Numbered from the stretch's first letter, positions 8,979 through 17,127 are shown. The stretch: DNA of 44,761 bases from Betaproteobacteria bacterium (GCA_009693235.1 SHXR01000036.1:1-44761), one strand, 5' to 3'. A program made the numbers and translations. The notes: a model not told the origin generated them from the sequence alone.

Positions 8979-9965
8979 TTAGAGCTTGGCAATTTCATGG
9001 GTACCGGCGGGAAATAGCTCTTCGGGTGTGAGCTTGCGTTGCGACAGACCTTGATCGAACGAATAGCGCGTCATCGCCTCGAGCGCCGCGCGATTCGCAT
9101 TGACGCCATAGGCCCAATAGTCCTCGGCGAGCAGTGCCTCTGCGGCCAGCACTTCCTGATAGACCCAGGGCAGCGTGACGAAATTGACGCCGGCATCCTT
9201 CAGTTCATGAATCGCGATGTCTTTGGCCGCCACGAAAGCTTTATAGACACTCACCGGTAACCATGGATTTGCTTCGACCAGGCTTTTGCGGATGCCGATG
9301 AGATGCATGATCGGGAATATTTTGGTCTTCTGAAAATAGGCGGTTTCGACTGCCCGGAAATTTTCAAAGAGTCGCACGACCAGAGGATTCGTCCGATAGC
9401 AGCTTGGCACGCGCGCCGAAATCACCGCATCGAGTTCGCCTGCGTCGAGCATTGCGGCAAGCGTCTGGGTGGGACCGATCGGCGTGATCGAAACTCTTTT
9501 GTCAACAGTGAGCCTGGCCCGTTCGCGCCGTCCCGGTTCTTCCTGGCCACCAGTGAACCATTGGATGTCGCGCGGCCGCACGCCGTATTCATCTTCGAGG
9601 ATGCCGCGCGCCCATAGGCAGGCGGTCATTTGGTATTCGGGCATGCCGATGCGCTTGCCGATGAGATCACGCGGGGTGCGAATGCCGCGGTCGTTACGAA
9701 TGTAAATAGCGGAATGACGGAAATACTTCGACACGAATGCGGGGATCGCGGCATAGGGGCATTCATCGCGTGCGGTCGTCATTAAATAGGTGCTGCCGGA
9801 GAGTTCGGTGACGTCGAATTCGGCACCGTTCCAGGCGCGGTGAAACGCTTCTTCGGCCGACAGGGCGACACAATTGACTTCGCATCCTTCGATACGGACG
9901 CGGCCGTCAAAGAGGGCTTGAACGCGATCGTAGCGTTCGCATGCGAGGCTGATTCTTAGGGGCAT
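8979..9965 (-). CDS. 4,5-dihydroxyphthalate decarboxylase-like protein (NMT1/THI5-fold)
   Basis: This 328-residue protein starts MPLRISLACERYDRVQALFD and continues FDVTELSGSTYLM. That opening is typical of the Pht5/4,5-dihydroxyphthalate decarboxylase family, which has a periplasmic-binding-protein fold. There is no signal peptide, so it should be cytoplasmic, which fits an enzyme better than a transport receptor. Database entries for close homologues are often labelled ABC substrate-binding protein. AGGA lies upstream of the ATG at 9965. It shares an operon with a Bug receptor and faces a Rieske dioxygenase/dehydrogenase operon. A role in decarboxylating a dihydroxylated aromatic acid is plausible but is inferred. 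Confidence 0.78.
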   Translation of the reverse strand: MPLRISLACERYDRVQALFDGRVRIEGCEVNCVALSAEEAFHRAWNGAEFDVTELSGSTYLMTTARDECPYAAIPAFVSKYFRHSAIYIRNDRGIRTPRDLIGKRIGMPEYQMTACLWARGILEDEYGVRPRDIQWFTGGQEEPGRRERARLTVDKRVSITPIGPTQTLAAMLDAGELDAVISARVPSCYRTNPLVVRLFENFRAVETAYFQKTKIFPIMHLIGIRKSLVEANPWLPVSVYKAFVAAKDIAIHELKDAGVNFVTLPWVYQEVLAAEALLAEDYWAYGVNANRAALEAMTRYSFDQGLSQRKLTPEELFPAGTHEIAKL

Positions 9966-10048
9966 GCAATGATCCTGGGAAAAAGCCTAGGTGCTCGATG
10001 TGCAGGGCTAGGGCGGGTCGGAAGGCGGTGGGATGTTAAGGGATAGCG

Positions 10049-10273
10049 CTAGTGGCAAGCGCAGCCGCCGCCACAGCCAATCCCGGCGATGCCTTTCGCG
10101 CGACCAAGATAGGCGCCGGCGCCCGACGATGAAGAAGTGCCAACCCCAAAGGATGACAGGCGCCGCGTCACCGATTCTGCTGCGCATTTCGGGCAGTTGG
10201 GCGTCACCGATGCCCGCACGAATGCTTCGAAATCGTGCTCGCACTTGTCACAGCGAAAATCAAACATGGGCAT
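10049..10273 (-). CDS. FmdB-family zinc ribbon protein
   Basis: This 74-residue protein starts MPMFDFRCDKCEHDFEAFV and carries a second CPKC pair (C27-x2-C30). Together these form the FmdB/CxxC-CxxC regulatory zinc ribbon. A Ser/Gly-rich middle and a C-terminal GCGGGCACH follow, giving extra thiols and a His close to the end. FmdB was first described beside formamidase/amidase genes and is often called regulatory, with no proven mechanism. An AGGTGA site precedes the ATG. It is divergent from the LLM monooxygenase gene and 83 bases ahead of the decarboxylase-like gene on the same strand. Confidence 0.85.
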   Translation of the reverse strand: MPMFDFRCDKCEHDFEAFVRASVTPNCPKCAAESVTRRLSSFGVGTSSSSGAGAYLGRAKGIAGIGCGGGCACH

Positions 10274-10441
10274 GGCGCATCACCTCGTTGGGGAACCGAG
10301 CGAGCCGATCCTATCTACGCTCCGTCCAATTCTATGCTTTGTGATCTTGATGCGCTACGACGGGCGCGATAGGGGTGGGGCAGACAGGCGCTGCTGGTCC
10401 GCGCAATTGCTGGTAACGTTGGCAAAGTTGGTCCGGATAAT

Positions 10442-10447
10442 AGGAGG
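10442..10447 (+). promoter_or_regulatory. Strong ribosome binding site (AGGAGG)
   Basis: A perfect AGGAGG lies five bases before the ATG at 10453. It is the strongest ribosome site I saw in the window and fixes the start of the LLM gene that opens the 10453-17021 operon. Confidence 0.8.
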
Positions 10448-10452
10448 AAGAC

Positions 10453-11718
10453 ATGAAAGTCTCCGCGTTCGCGCAGGTTGCCTATCGCAAATTCGCCGAC
10501 GGTTTTGAAAAGCAAAATGACTCGTCGGTGACCACGCCCTGGTCGTTGGTCGATCCCACCGAAGTGCGGGCGGCTTATAAGGATTATCTCGACGGTCTCA
10601 TGCTGGCGGCACGGTCAGGCTTCGATGGTCTGGTCTTCACCGAGCATGGCCAGGCGAGTTACGACATGATGGCCAATCCGAGTCTGGTGGCCTCGGCGCT
10701 GGCCTATGCCACCGAGTCCGAAGGGCTCAATGTGGCGATTTATCCCGCCGGGCGTTCCCTTGGCAAGTCGCGCGAACCGCTCAGGGTCGCCGAAGAGTAC
10801 GCGATGATCGACAATATCTGCGGCGGGCGATTGGTGGCCGGCTTCCCGGTCGGTCTCATGTATGACGCATCGATCAACAATGGCGTGCCGCCGATTGAAA
10901 TCCGTGGTCGCTTCGATGAAAACCTCGCGCTGGTGTTGAAGGCATGGCGTGAGAATGATGCGTTCATGTTCAATGGAAAATTTTCGCAGTTCGAATGCGT
11001 GAATATCTGGCCACGCCCGCAACAGCGTCCGCGTCCGCCGGTCTGGCTCACTGGAACCGGCAATCCTGCGACCATGCAAGTCGTCTTTGACCAGGATTTT
11101 GGTTTTAACTATCTGAGTTGGTTCGGCACCAAGATCACCGGTCCACGCATCTTCGGTCGGTTCTGGGAGATGGCAGGCAAGCTTGGCAAGCCGCTCAACC
11201 CGCATCAACTTGGCATCCTGCAAGTCGCCTGTGTCGCGGCGACGGATGCCGAGGCAGAACGCAAATACAAGAAGCACATTGAATACCTGTTCAATCGCGG
11301 TCCCGGGGCGATCGCCGGTGAAAAGCTCGCCATTCCCGGTGGTATCGGACTGCAAGGACTGCATGCGCTGATGCGCGATCCGAGTGATTTCGGTATCGCC
11401 CATGAATTGCGCAGCGTGTCGTACGCGAAGTTGGTTGATGTGGGTTCGGTCATTGTGGGCAGCGTTGCAACCGTCACCGAGCAACTGACGGAACTCGCGA
11501 AGACGCATCGCATCGGCAATCTGCATTTGATGATGCAGTTCGGATCGATGCCGCGCGAATTGGCGATGGAGAACATCAGCCTGTTCGGCAAAGAAGTGGT
11601 GCCGAAGTTGAAGAACGTATGGAAAGACGAGCCGCATCATTGGTGGCCGGAGCGACTGGGTGGGCGCCCGCGCTATTCCGCGACCCAACCGGCCGCGCGC
11701 GCGATGGGAGGTGCATGA
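10453..11718 (+). CDS. LLM-class flavin-dependent monooxygenase
   Basis: This 421-residue protein is of the bacterial luciferase-like superfamily. It has ARSGFDGLVFTEHGQASYDM near the N-terminus, EEYAMIDNICGGRLVAGF (the family hallmark GRxxxG region), and WPRPQQRPRPPVWLTGTG. Members use reduced FMN or F420 from a partner reductase to oxidise a substrate with O2, for example in hydroxylation or Baeyer-Villiger steps. It resembles the protein at 30014-31189 in architecture. It opens an operon with a hydrolase, a LIV transporter and a LivF-fused flavin enzyme. No flavin reductase is present in the window. The TGA stop overlaps the start of the hydrolase gene. Confidence 0.9.
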   Translation: MKVSAFAQVAYRKFADGFEKQNDSSVTTPWSLVDPTEVRAAYKDYLDGLMLAARSGFDGLVFTEHGQASYDMMANPSLVASALAYATESEGLNVAIYPAGRSLGKSREPLRVAEEYAMIDNICGGRLVAGFPVGLMYDASINNGVPPIEIRGRFDENLALVLKAWRENDAFMFNGKFSQFECVNIWPRPQQRPRPPVWLTGTGNPATMQVVFDQDFGFNYLSWFGTKITGPRIFGRFWEMAGKLGKPLNPHQLGILQVACVAATDAEAERKYKKHIEYLFNRGPGAIAGEKLAIPGGIGLQGLHALMRDPSDFGIAHELRSVSYAKLVDVGSVIVGSVATVTEQLTELAKTHRIGNLHLMMQFGSMPRELAMENISLFGKEVVPKLKNVWKDEPHHWWPERLGGRPRYSATQPAARAMGGA

Positions 11719-12527
11719 TGGCAGGCCTCGTCGATACCAAAGAACGGTTGGTCGATGTCTGGGGTGGCCGCGTCAAGTTGCGTTTTCAGATCGTTGGCAC
11801 CGGCGCACCGCTCATCTATCTGCATCCTGCGGCAGGGCTCCACTTCGATCCTTTTCTCGCTACCCTTGCCAAGCGCTATACGATTGTTGCGCCGGAGGTG
11901 CCGGGCACGAGTCCGGGTGATGGCAACGCGATTCACCAGGTCGATGATCTGTGGGATCTCGTGCTGCTCTATGAAGAGGGTATTCGCAAGCTCGGGCTGA
12001 ACGGCACGCCGATCCTGATGGGGCAATCGTTCGGCGGCATGTTGGCTGCCGAACTAGCCGCGCATTTCCCGGCGATGTTCAAAAAGCTCGTGCTCTTTGA
12101 TCCGATTGGCCTGCGTCGCGAGGGACTGCCGATAACCAATTGGATGACCACGCCGCCCCCCGCACTCGCCGCGCTGCTGTTCAAAGACACGTCACATCCG
12201 GCTGCGAAGGCGATGTTCACACCGCCGGCTGACCCCGAGGCGGCTGCCAATGGGACTGCCGCGCTGGTCTGGGCGCTTGGCTGCACCGGCAAATTCGTTT
12301 GGCCGATCGCCGATAAGGGCCTCCGGAAGCGCTTGCATCGTGTGACCGCGCCCACCCTGGTAATCTGGGGCGAAGACGATGCACTCATCTCCTCGGGTTA
12401 CGCGAAAGAATTTGGCAACGCGATCAAAGGGAGTCGCGTTGAGGTGATCCCCAATTGCGGGCACATTCCGCAACTGGAGCAAGGCGAGACCGCATTAAAA
12501 CTCGTCAACGCTTTCTTGGGCGATTGA
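11718..12527 (+). CDS. Alpha/beta hydrolase
   Basis: This alpha/beta-fold hydrolase is about 269 residues. The nucleophile elbow is GQSFGG (Ser104), the acid lies in VIWGEDDALI, and the catalytic His is in NCGHIPQLEQ; the oxyanion region is YLHPAAGLHFD. The fold covers esterases, lactonases, haloalkane dehalogenases and meta-cleavage-product hydrolases. Cleaving an ester or ring-fission product made by the upstream monooxygenase is an inference. The frame is open further upstream, but the start is at one of two adjacent ATGs, 11715 or 11718. GGAGG at 11707-11711 gives the better six-base spacing to 11718, while 11715 would give a classic ATGA overlap. Confidence 0.88.
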   Translation: MAGLVDTKERLVDVWGGRVKLRFQIVGTGAPLIYLHPAAGLHFDPFLATLAKRYTIVAPEVPGTSPGDGNAIHQVDDLWDLVLLYEEGIRKLGLNGTPILMGQSFGGMLAAELAAHFPAMFKKLVLFDPIGLRREGLPITNWMTTPPPALAALLFKDTSHPAAKAMFTPPADPEAAANGTAALVWALGCTGKFVWPIADKGLRKRLHRVTAPTLVIWGEDDALISSGYAKEFGNAIKGSRVEVIPNCGHIPQLEQGETALKLVNAFLGD

Positions 12528-12553
12528 ATACGTAGATTGACGTAACGGCTCCG

Positions 12554-13423
12554 ATGCTTTTATTTGACGCCCTGCTTGGCGGGCTCGTTCTGGGTGGCCT
12601 GTACGCGCTGATCGCGACCGGCCTCAATCTTCAGTACGGTGTCGCGCGGATCATGAACCTTTCCTATGGAGAATTCGTGATCCTCGGTTCCTTCGTCGCC
12701 TATGGATTTTCTGCGCAGCTGGAGATGTCGCCGCTCTGGGCATTCCTGGTCATTGTGCCGATCGGGTTTGCAACCAGCTGGTTGATCTACCGCTATCTCA
12801 TGCTGCCCTTGGTCCGGCGCGCGCCCAATCTCGATGCGTTGGAGGCGGACAGCATTCTCGCGACCTTTGGCCTCCTCTTCGTGATGCAGGGGACGTTCTT
12901 CGCCGTCATGGGCGGCAACATCTTCGGCTACTCATACCTTGCATTCCCGTTCGAAATTTTCGGTAGCAAGATCGCCGCTAATCGATCGCTCGCATTCGTA
13001 GTTGCGACGGTGATGGCATTGGTCTTGTGGGCATTGCTTCGCTACACACGGCCGGGCACGGCGATTCGCGCTCTGGCGGTCGATCCGGTTTCAGCGGGAC
13101 TGGTCGCGATCGATGTGCCGCGCTACGCCGCGCTGGCATTTGCTACCGGTGGTGCGTTAGTCGCGGCGGCTGGCGTGCTGGTAAGCATGTTTCTCAGCTT
13201 CACCTCGGCAGGCGGTGTGATCTTTACGACGAAGGCGCTCATCGTGGTCATCATGGGCGGCGTCGGCAATGTGATGGGTGGATTTGTTGCCGCGATCCTG
13301 CTTGGGCTCGCGGAAAGCCTGGGCGGCTTCCTGATCGATCCAGGCCTCACGCTCGCCATCAATTTCCTCATCTTCATCATCGTGCTGCTCTGGCGCCCGA
13401 AAGGACTGTTCGGTGCGCGCTGA
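12554..13423 (+). CDS. livH: Branched-chain-amino-acid-type ABC transporter permease LivH (second copy)
   Basis: This 289-residue permease shares the LivH pattern: GLYALIATGLNLQYGVARIMNLSYGE at the N-terminus and the ATPase-contact loop VIMGGVGNVMGGFVAA near residue 233. It begins 26 bases after the hydrolase gene, in the same operon. It is clearly distinct in sequence from the LivH at 398-1261, so it is not a recent duplicate. The substrate is not evident. The operon's oxygenases suggest a cyclic or aromatic compound. Confidence 0.92.
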   Translation: MLLFDALLGGLVLGGLYALIATGLNLQYGVARIMNLSYGEFVILGSFVAYGFSAQLEMSPLWAFLVIVPIGFATSWLIYRYLMLPLVRRAPNLDALEADSILATFGLLFVMQGTFFAVMGGNIFGYSYLAFPFEIFGSKIAANRSLAFVVATVMALVLWALLRYTRPGTAIRALAVDPVSAGLVAIDVPRYAALAFATGGALVAAAGVLVSMFLSFTSAGGVIFTTKALIVVIMGGVGNVMGGFVAAILLGLAESLGGFLIDPGLTLAINFLIFIIVLLWRPKGLFGAR

Positions 13424-14372
13424 GCTGGCAGCGATCCTGGAAGAGTCGCGGAAAAAACCGGCATTGTTGATCGGGCTGGGCGTGTTGCTCGCGCTTGCCA
13501 TCGCCATGCCTTTTTCAGTCAACAACTACGTCCTGTCATTCTTCAACAACATGCTTGGGTTCGTGGTGATGGCCACGTCATGGATGTTGTTCTCGGGAAC
13601 CACCAAGTACATCTCGCTCGCCACCGCCGCGTTCTTTGGGCTGGGCGCCTATCTTGTGGCAGGCTTAGGCGAGTTTCTTCTCTATCCGGTGCTGATCGTC
13701 GTGGTTGGCTTAAGCGGCTTCCTGGTTGCCCTGGTCGTTGGCCTGTCCACTTTGCGTTTGTCCGGTGTGTACTTCACGATCTTTACGTTCGGCTTGACTG
13801 AACTGGTCCGACAGATCGTGACCTGGTACCAGGTGAAAGTGCTGGGCTCAGTCGGTAGTTACATCTTCATCGAATCGACCGCGGCCGACATCTATTGGCG
13901 CATGTTGATCCTCGCGATCGTGCTCTACTGCGTCGGTTTTCTGTTGCTGCGCAGTCGCATCGGACTCGCCTTGAACGCCATCGGCGCCGACGAAACCGTC
14001 GCCAAGCATTCCGGCATCAACGTCATGGGCGTCAAGCTGGGAGTCTTCGCGCTCACATCGGTATTCATGACCTTGACCGGCGCCATCATGGCACCACGCT
14101 GGACGTACATCGATCCCCCGATCGCGTTCAACGTCATCGCATCGTTTGAAGTGTTGATCATGGCATTGCTGGGTGGGGTCGGTCGGCTGTGGGGACCGAT
14201 CGTCGGCGTGGTGCCGATGCTGCTGGTCTCTGAGTATCTGTCGACGCGCTTTCCGAACTACTTCACGATTCTGCTGGGGCTCGCCTTTATGGCGATCGTG
14301 TACCACATCCCAGGCGGCATTCTCGGTGTCATTGAAACGTACTGGCGCAAGCGTCGCGCACCGAGGCCATGA
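13413..14372 (+). CDS. livM: Branched-chain-amino-acid-type ABC transporter permease LivM (second copy)
   Basis: This 319-residue permease partners the LivH before it. It has GTTKYISLATAAFFGLGAY near residue 65 and the loop LLGGVGRLWGPIVGVV near residue 255. It starts with GTG at 13413, overlapping the livH end by 11 bases, and ends in an ATGA overlap with livG. About nine hydrophobic segments are visible. Confidence 0.91.
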   Translation: MRAELAAILEESRKKPALLIGLGVLLALAIAMPFSVNNYVLSFFNNMLGFVVMATSWMLFSGTTKYISLATAAFFGLGAYLVAGLGEFLLYPVLIVVVGLSGFLVALVVGLSTLRLSGVYFTIFTFGLTELVRQIVTWYQVKVLGSVGSYIFIESTAADIYWRMLILAIVLYCVGFLLLRSRIGLALNAIGADETVAKHSGINVMGVKLGVFALTSVFMTLTGAIMAPRWTYIDPPIAFNVIASFEVLIMALLGGVGRLWGPIVGVVPMLLVSEYLSTRFPNYFTILLGLAFMAIVYHIPGGILGVIETYWRKRRAPRP

Positions 14373-15100
14373 GTACCCCGATCCTCAATGTCACCGATCT
14401 ATCGAAAACCTTTGGTGGATTGAAGGCGGTTGACGCATTGACCTTTGCAGTCGAACAAGGCGAGACGCTTGGATTGATCGGGCCGAATGGTTCGGGTAAG
14501 ACCACGGTGCTGAATATTTTGACCGCGGCGTTTCCGAGTGACGCCGGCCGCGTGACGTTTGATGGCAACGAAATCGCCGGCATGCCGGCTTATCGCGTTT
14601 GTCGCGCGGGAATCGCGCGTACCTTTCAGTTGGTGCGCCCACTTAAAGGGATGTCGGTGGCCGATAACGTTCTGGTCGGCCGCATCTATGGGGCCGCCGC
14701 AGAGCCGATTGCACCGGCCAGAAAAAAGGTACGGGAGTTGCTCGATCTGGTGGGGCTTGGTGGCCGCGCGGAAATGCCGGTCGACGCGCTCACATATATC
14801 GATCAAAAGCGGGTTGAACTGGCCCGTGCACTCGCTGCCGATCCGAAGTTATTGCTCTTGGATGAATGGCTTGCCGGCCTCAATCCGACCGAGCTGGAAG
14901 CCGGCATCACGCTGGTTCGATCCTTGAAGGGCAGGGGGCTTGCGATCATCTTGGTCGAGCATGTCATGCATGCGGTGCGCAGTTTGTGTGACCGGTGCAT
15001 CGTGCTTACCGCGGGGCGTTGCATTGCCGAGGGATCCCCGGAGGCAGTGCTGACCAATGCTGAAGTGAAACGCGCCTATCTGGGGGACGATGGTGCTTGA
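14369..15100 (+). CDS. livG: LIV-type ABC transporter ATPase LivG (second copy, degenerate signature)
   Basis: This 243-residue ATPase has an intact Walker A (GPNGSGKT, residues 38-45) and Walker B (LLLLDEW, residues 161-167). The ABC signature is degenerate: where LSYGQ or LSGGQ is expected, it reads LTYIDQ (141-146). The residue after the Walker B Glu is Trp, not Pro. Some LivG subgroups tolerate such changes. In the LivG/LivF dimer the canonical signature of the LivF domain would serve the LivG Walker A, leaving one fully competent ATP site. The ATGA overlap with livM sets the start. Confidence 0.9.
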   Translation: MSTPILNVTDLSKTFGGLKAVDALTFAVEQGETLGLIGPNGSGKTTVLNILTAAFPSDAGRVTFDGNEIAGMPAYRVCRAGIARTFQLVRPLKGMSVADNVLVGRIYGAAAEPIAPARKKVRELLDLVGLGGRAEMPVDALTYIDQKRVELARALAADPKLLLLDEWLAGLNPTELEAGITLVRSLKGRGLAIILVEHVMHAVRSLCDRCIVLTAGRCIAEGSPEAVLTNAEVKRAYLGDDGA

Positions 15101-17021
15101 AGTCGAGTCGCTGTCGGTCCTCTTTGGCCGTCATGAGGCGCTCCGTGATGTGAAAATTCGCGTCGCCACCGGGGAGACCGTCGTCATTCTCGGTGCCAAC
15201 GGGGCCGGTAAGACAACGCTCCTCAAGTCCATCGGCGGCCTGGTTCGCCCGCTACCGCAATTCAAGCTGCGGCTCGATGGTAAGGCGCTGCAAGACGAGC
15301 CCGCTCATGCGCTGGTGGAAGCGGGCATTGCGTTGGTCCCGGAAGGTCGCGGTATTTTCGGTGAACTCACGGTGCGCGAAAATCTCGATCTCGGCGCGTT
15401 CGCCAAACGTGCGCGGGCGAACGAAGCGCAGAATCGCGAGCGCGTACTTGGACTATTCCCGCGACTTGCCGAACGCTTGCAACAGCGCGTCCGCACGATG
15501 TCGGGCGGTGAGCAGCAAATGGTGGCGATTGGGCGCGCGCTGATGTCCGATCCGCGCGTGCTGCTGTTGGATGAGCCATCGCTTGGCTTGAGTCCGCTCT
15601 TGACGAAAGAATTATTTCAAGCGCTGGCACGCATCCGCTCCGCCGATATAGCGGTCCTGTTGGTCGAGCAGAACGCCATCCAAGGTCTTGGCATCGCCGA
15701 CCGCGGTTATGTGCTGGCCACTGGGCGGATCGTTGCTGAGGGTCCTGCCGCCGAACTGCGCGACGACCCGGCCATCGCAAGGGCCTATCTCGGCGAGGTG
15801 AAAAGCACGGCGGCGGCGCGTGCAAGTAGCGCCAAGGATGGTACCTTTGTTTCCTATGCGCATGCGGATGTCATGGCGCGGGCGCGTCGGGTCGCACACG
15901 TGCTGCGCGAGCGAGCCGAGGAAACCAGCAAATTGCGACGCGTTCCGGAGCACACCATTCAGGATCTATGGGATGCCGACCTTTGGTATCTCCTGAAGCC
16001 ACGCAAGTTCGGCGGTCCGGAATTGCGGCCAAGCATGATGTACGACGTCGCCCATGAGCTTGGCTGCGGTGATGGGTCCGCCGCCTGGGTGTTCTCGATC
16101 ATGAGCATTCATGATCTGTTCATGACGTATTTTCCACTGCAGGCACAGGAAGAGTATTGGGCGACACCGACTCTTTCCGCATCGAGTTTTGCACCGGGTG
16201 GCAAAGGTACGCCGGCAAGCGGTGGGTTTCGGCTGTCCGGAAAATGGAGCTTTTGCAGCGGTATCGATAACGCCAAGTGGGTGCTGCTAGGCGCCGTGGT
16301 GGGCATGGTGAGCACGAATCCGCCGATTCCGGATATTCATTTCATGTTGCTGCCGATCGCGGATGTTCAGATCATCGATGATTGGCATGTGATCGGCCTG
16401 CGTGGCAGTGGCTCGAAGAGCGTGGTGGTAAGCGATGTCTTCGTGCCGGAGCATCGGATGATCAGTCTTGCTGAAATCAGCAATGGCACCTCGCCGGGGA
16501 GCTTTATTCATCCATCGCCGCTCTACCGTGTGCCGGTCTGGGCGGTATTTCCATTCACCATTTCCTCTTCGGCGGCGGGCATCGCGCGCGGCGCATTTGA
16601 GGTGTTCGTCGATGAGATGAAGGTTCGCGAGACCGCCTATGACCACGCCCCCATGGCAAAGAAGCCCGGTGTGCATATGCGATTGGCGGAGGCGGGGGCG
16701 CTGATCGATGCGTCGTCACTCCTCTACAATCGATCGCTGACTGAAACAATGGCGCGGATCTACTCGGGTGAGCCGCTATCGATTGAATTTCGGGTGCGCA
16801 ATCGGCGCGATCAGGGCTTTTCGATTCAGATGGCAAGGCAAGCGGCCGAGCGACTTTTCAATGCTCAGGGTGGTAAGGGGTTGCATGACGCCAATCCGGT
16901 GCAGCGCGCGTTCCGCGATCTGGAGGCGATGCAGGCGCATATCGTAGGTGGCTGGGATATGCCGGCGCTTAACTATGGCGCGGTGACCTTGGGCGGGCCG
17001 CCGTCGGATCTTTTCTTCTAA
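15090..17021 (+). CDS. LivF ATPase fused to an acyl-CoA-dehydrogenase-fold flavin monooxygenase
   Basis: One 643-residue frame holds two complete proteins. Residues 1-235 are a LivF: Walker A GANGAGKT (35-42), signature SGGEQ (138-142), Walker B VLLLDE (157-162), and the usual LivF ending AYLG (232-235). A 20-25 residue Ala/Ser/Lys linker follows. From about 256 a group D flavin monooxygenase begins (HsaA/HpaH/DszC-like fold), with ARRVAHVLRERAEETSKLRRVP, LLKPRKFGG, LSGKWSFCSGIDNAKWVLLGA and a C-terminal AERLFNAQGGKGLHDANPVQRAFRD. No stop codon lies between the parts, and I see no ribosome site for an internal start at M262 (15873). It overlaps livG by 11 bases. Such oxygenases need FADH2/FMNH2 from a separate reductase. 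A frameshift or stop lost in assembly is the main alternative. Confidence 0.88.
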   Translation: MVLEVESLSVLFGRHEALRDVKIRVATGETVVILGANGAGKTTLLKSIGGLVRPLPQFKLRLDGKALQDEPAHALVEAGIALVPEGRGIFGELTVRENLDLGAFAKRARANEAQNRERVLGLFPRLAERLQQRVRTMSGGEQQMVAIGRALMSDPRVLLLDEPSLGLSPLLTKELFQALARIRSADIAVLLVEQNAIQGLGIADRGYVLATGRIVAEGPAAELRDDPAIARAYLGEVKSTAAARASSAKDGTFVSYAHADVMARARRVAHVLRERAEETSKLRRVPEHTIQDLWDADLWYLLKPRKFGGPELRPSMMYDVAHELGCGDGSAAWVFSIMSIHDLFMTYFPLQAQEEYWATPTLSASSFAPGGKGTPASGGFRLSGKWSFCSGIDNAKWVLLGAVVGMVSTNPPIPDIHFMLLPIADVQIIDDWHVIGLRGSGSKSVVVSDVFVPEHRMISLAEISNGTSPGSFIHPSPLYRVPVWAVFPFTISSSAAGIARGAFEVFVDEMKVRETAYDHAPMAKKPGVHMRLAEAGALIDASSLLYNRSLTETMARIYSGEPLSIEFRVRNRRDQGFSIQMARQAAERLFNAQGGKGLHDANPVQRAFRDLEAMQAHIVGGWDMPALNYGAVTLGGPPSDLFF

Positions 17022-17104
17022 GAGGCCGTTTCAAAATGACGGCAAGCTGCCCAAACTTAGGGGAGTTTGAGGGGTGTTGCCTCTCATATCAAGACGGCTT
17101 CTAG
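17022..17104. repeat. Possible diverged copy of the 174-372 palindromic element
   Basis: Directly after the fusion gene's stop, GAGGCCGTTTCAAAATG resembles the left end of the 174-372 element (GAAGCCATCTCAAAACC), with mostly transition differences. The right end GACGGCTTCTAG resembles its GATGACTTCTAG. Between them are a perfect small hairpin, CAAACT TAGGGG AGTTTG, at 17052-17069 and a GAGG...CCTC pair. It could act as the operon's terminator or be a deletion derivative of a repeat family. The relationship is judged by eye. Confidence 0.45.
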
Positions 17105-17127
17105 GTGTCGATCCGGGTCGACGGGAC

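Noticed and set aside
10615..11688. 357-residue minus-strand open frame
   Set aside because: It is the antisense shadow of the LLM gene; GC-rich codon use keeps the opposite strand open. It has no family pattern.
15798..15873. Internal start that would split the LivF-oxygenase fusion into two genes
   Set aside because: GTG and ATG codons occur in frame, but there is no stop codon before them and no convincing ribosome site, so a single polypeptide is the simplest reading.
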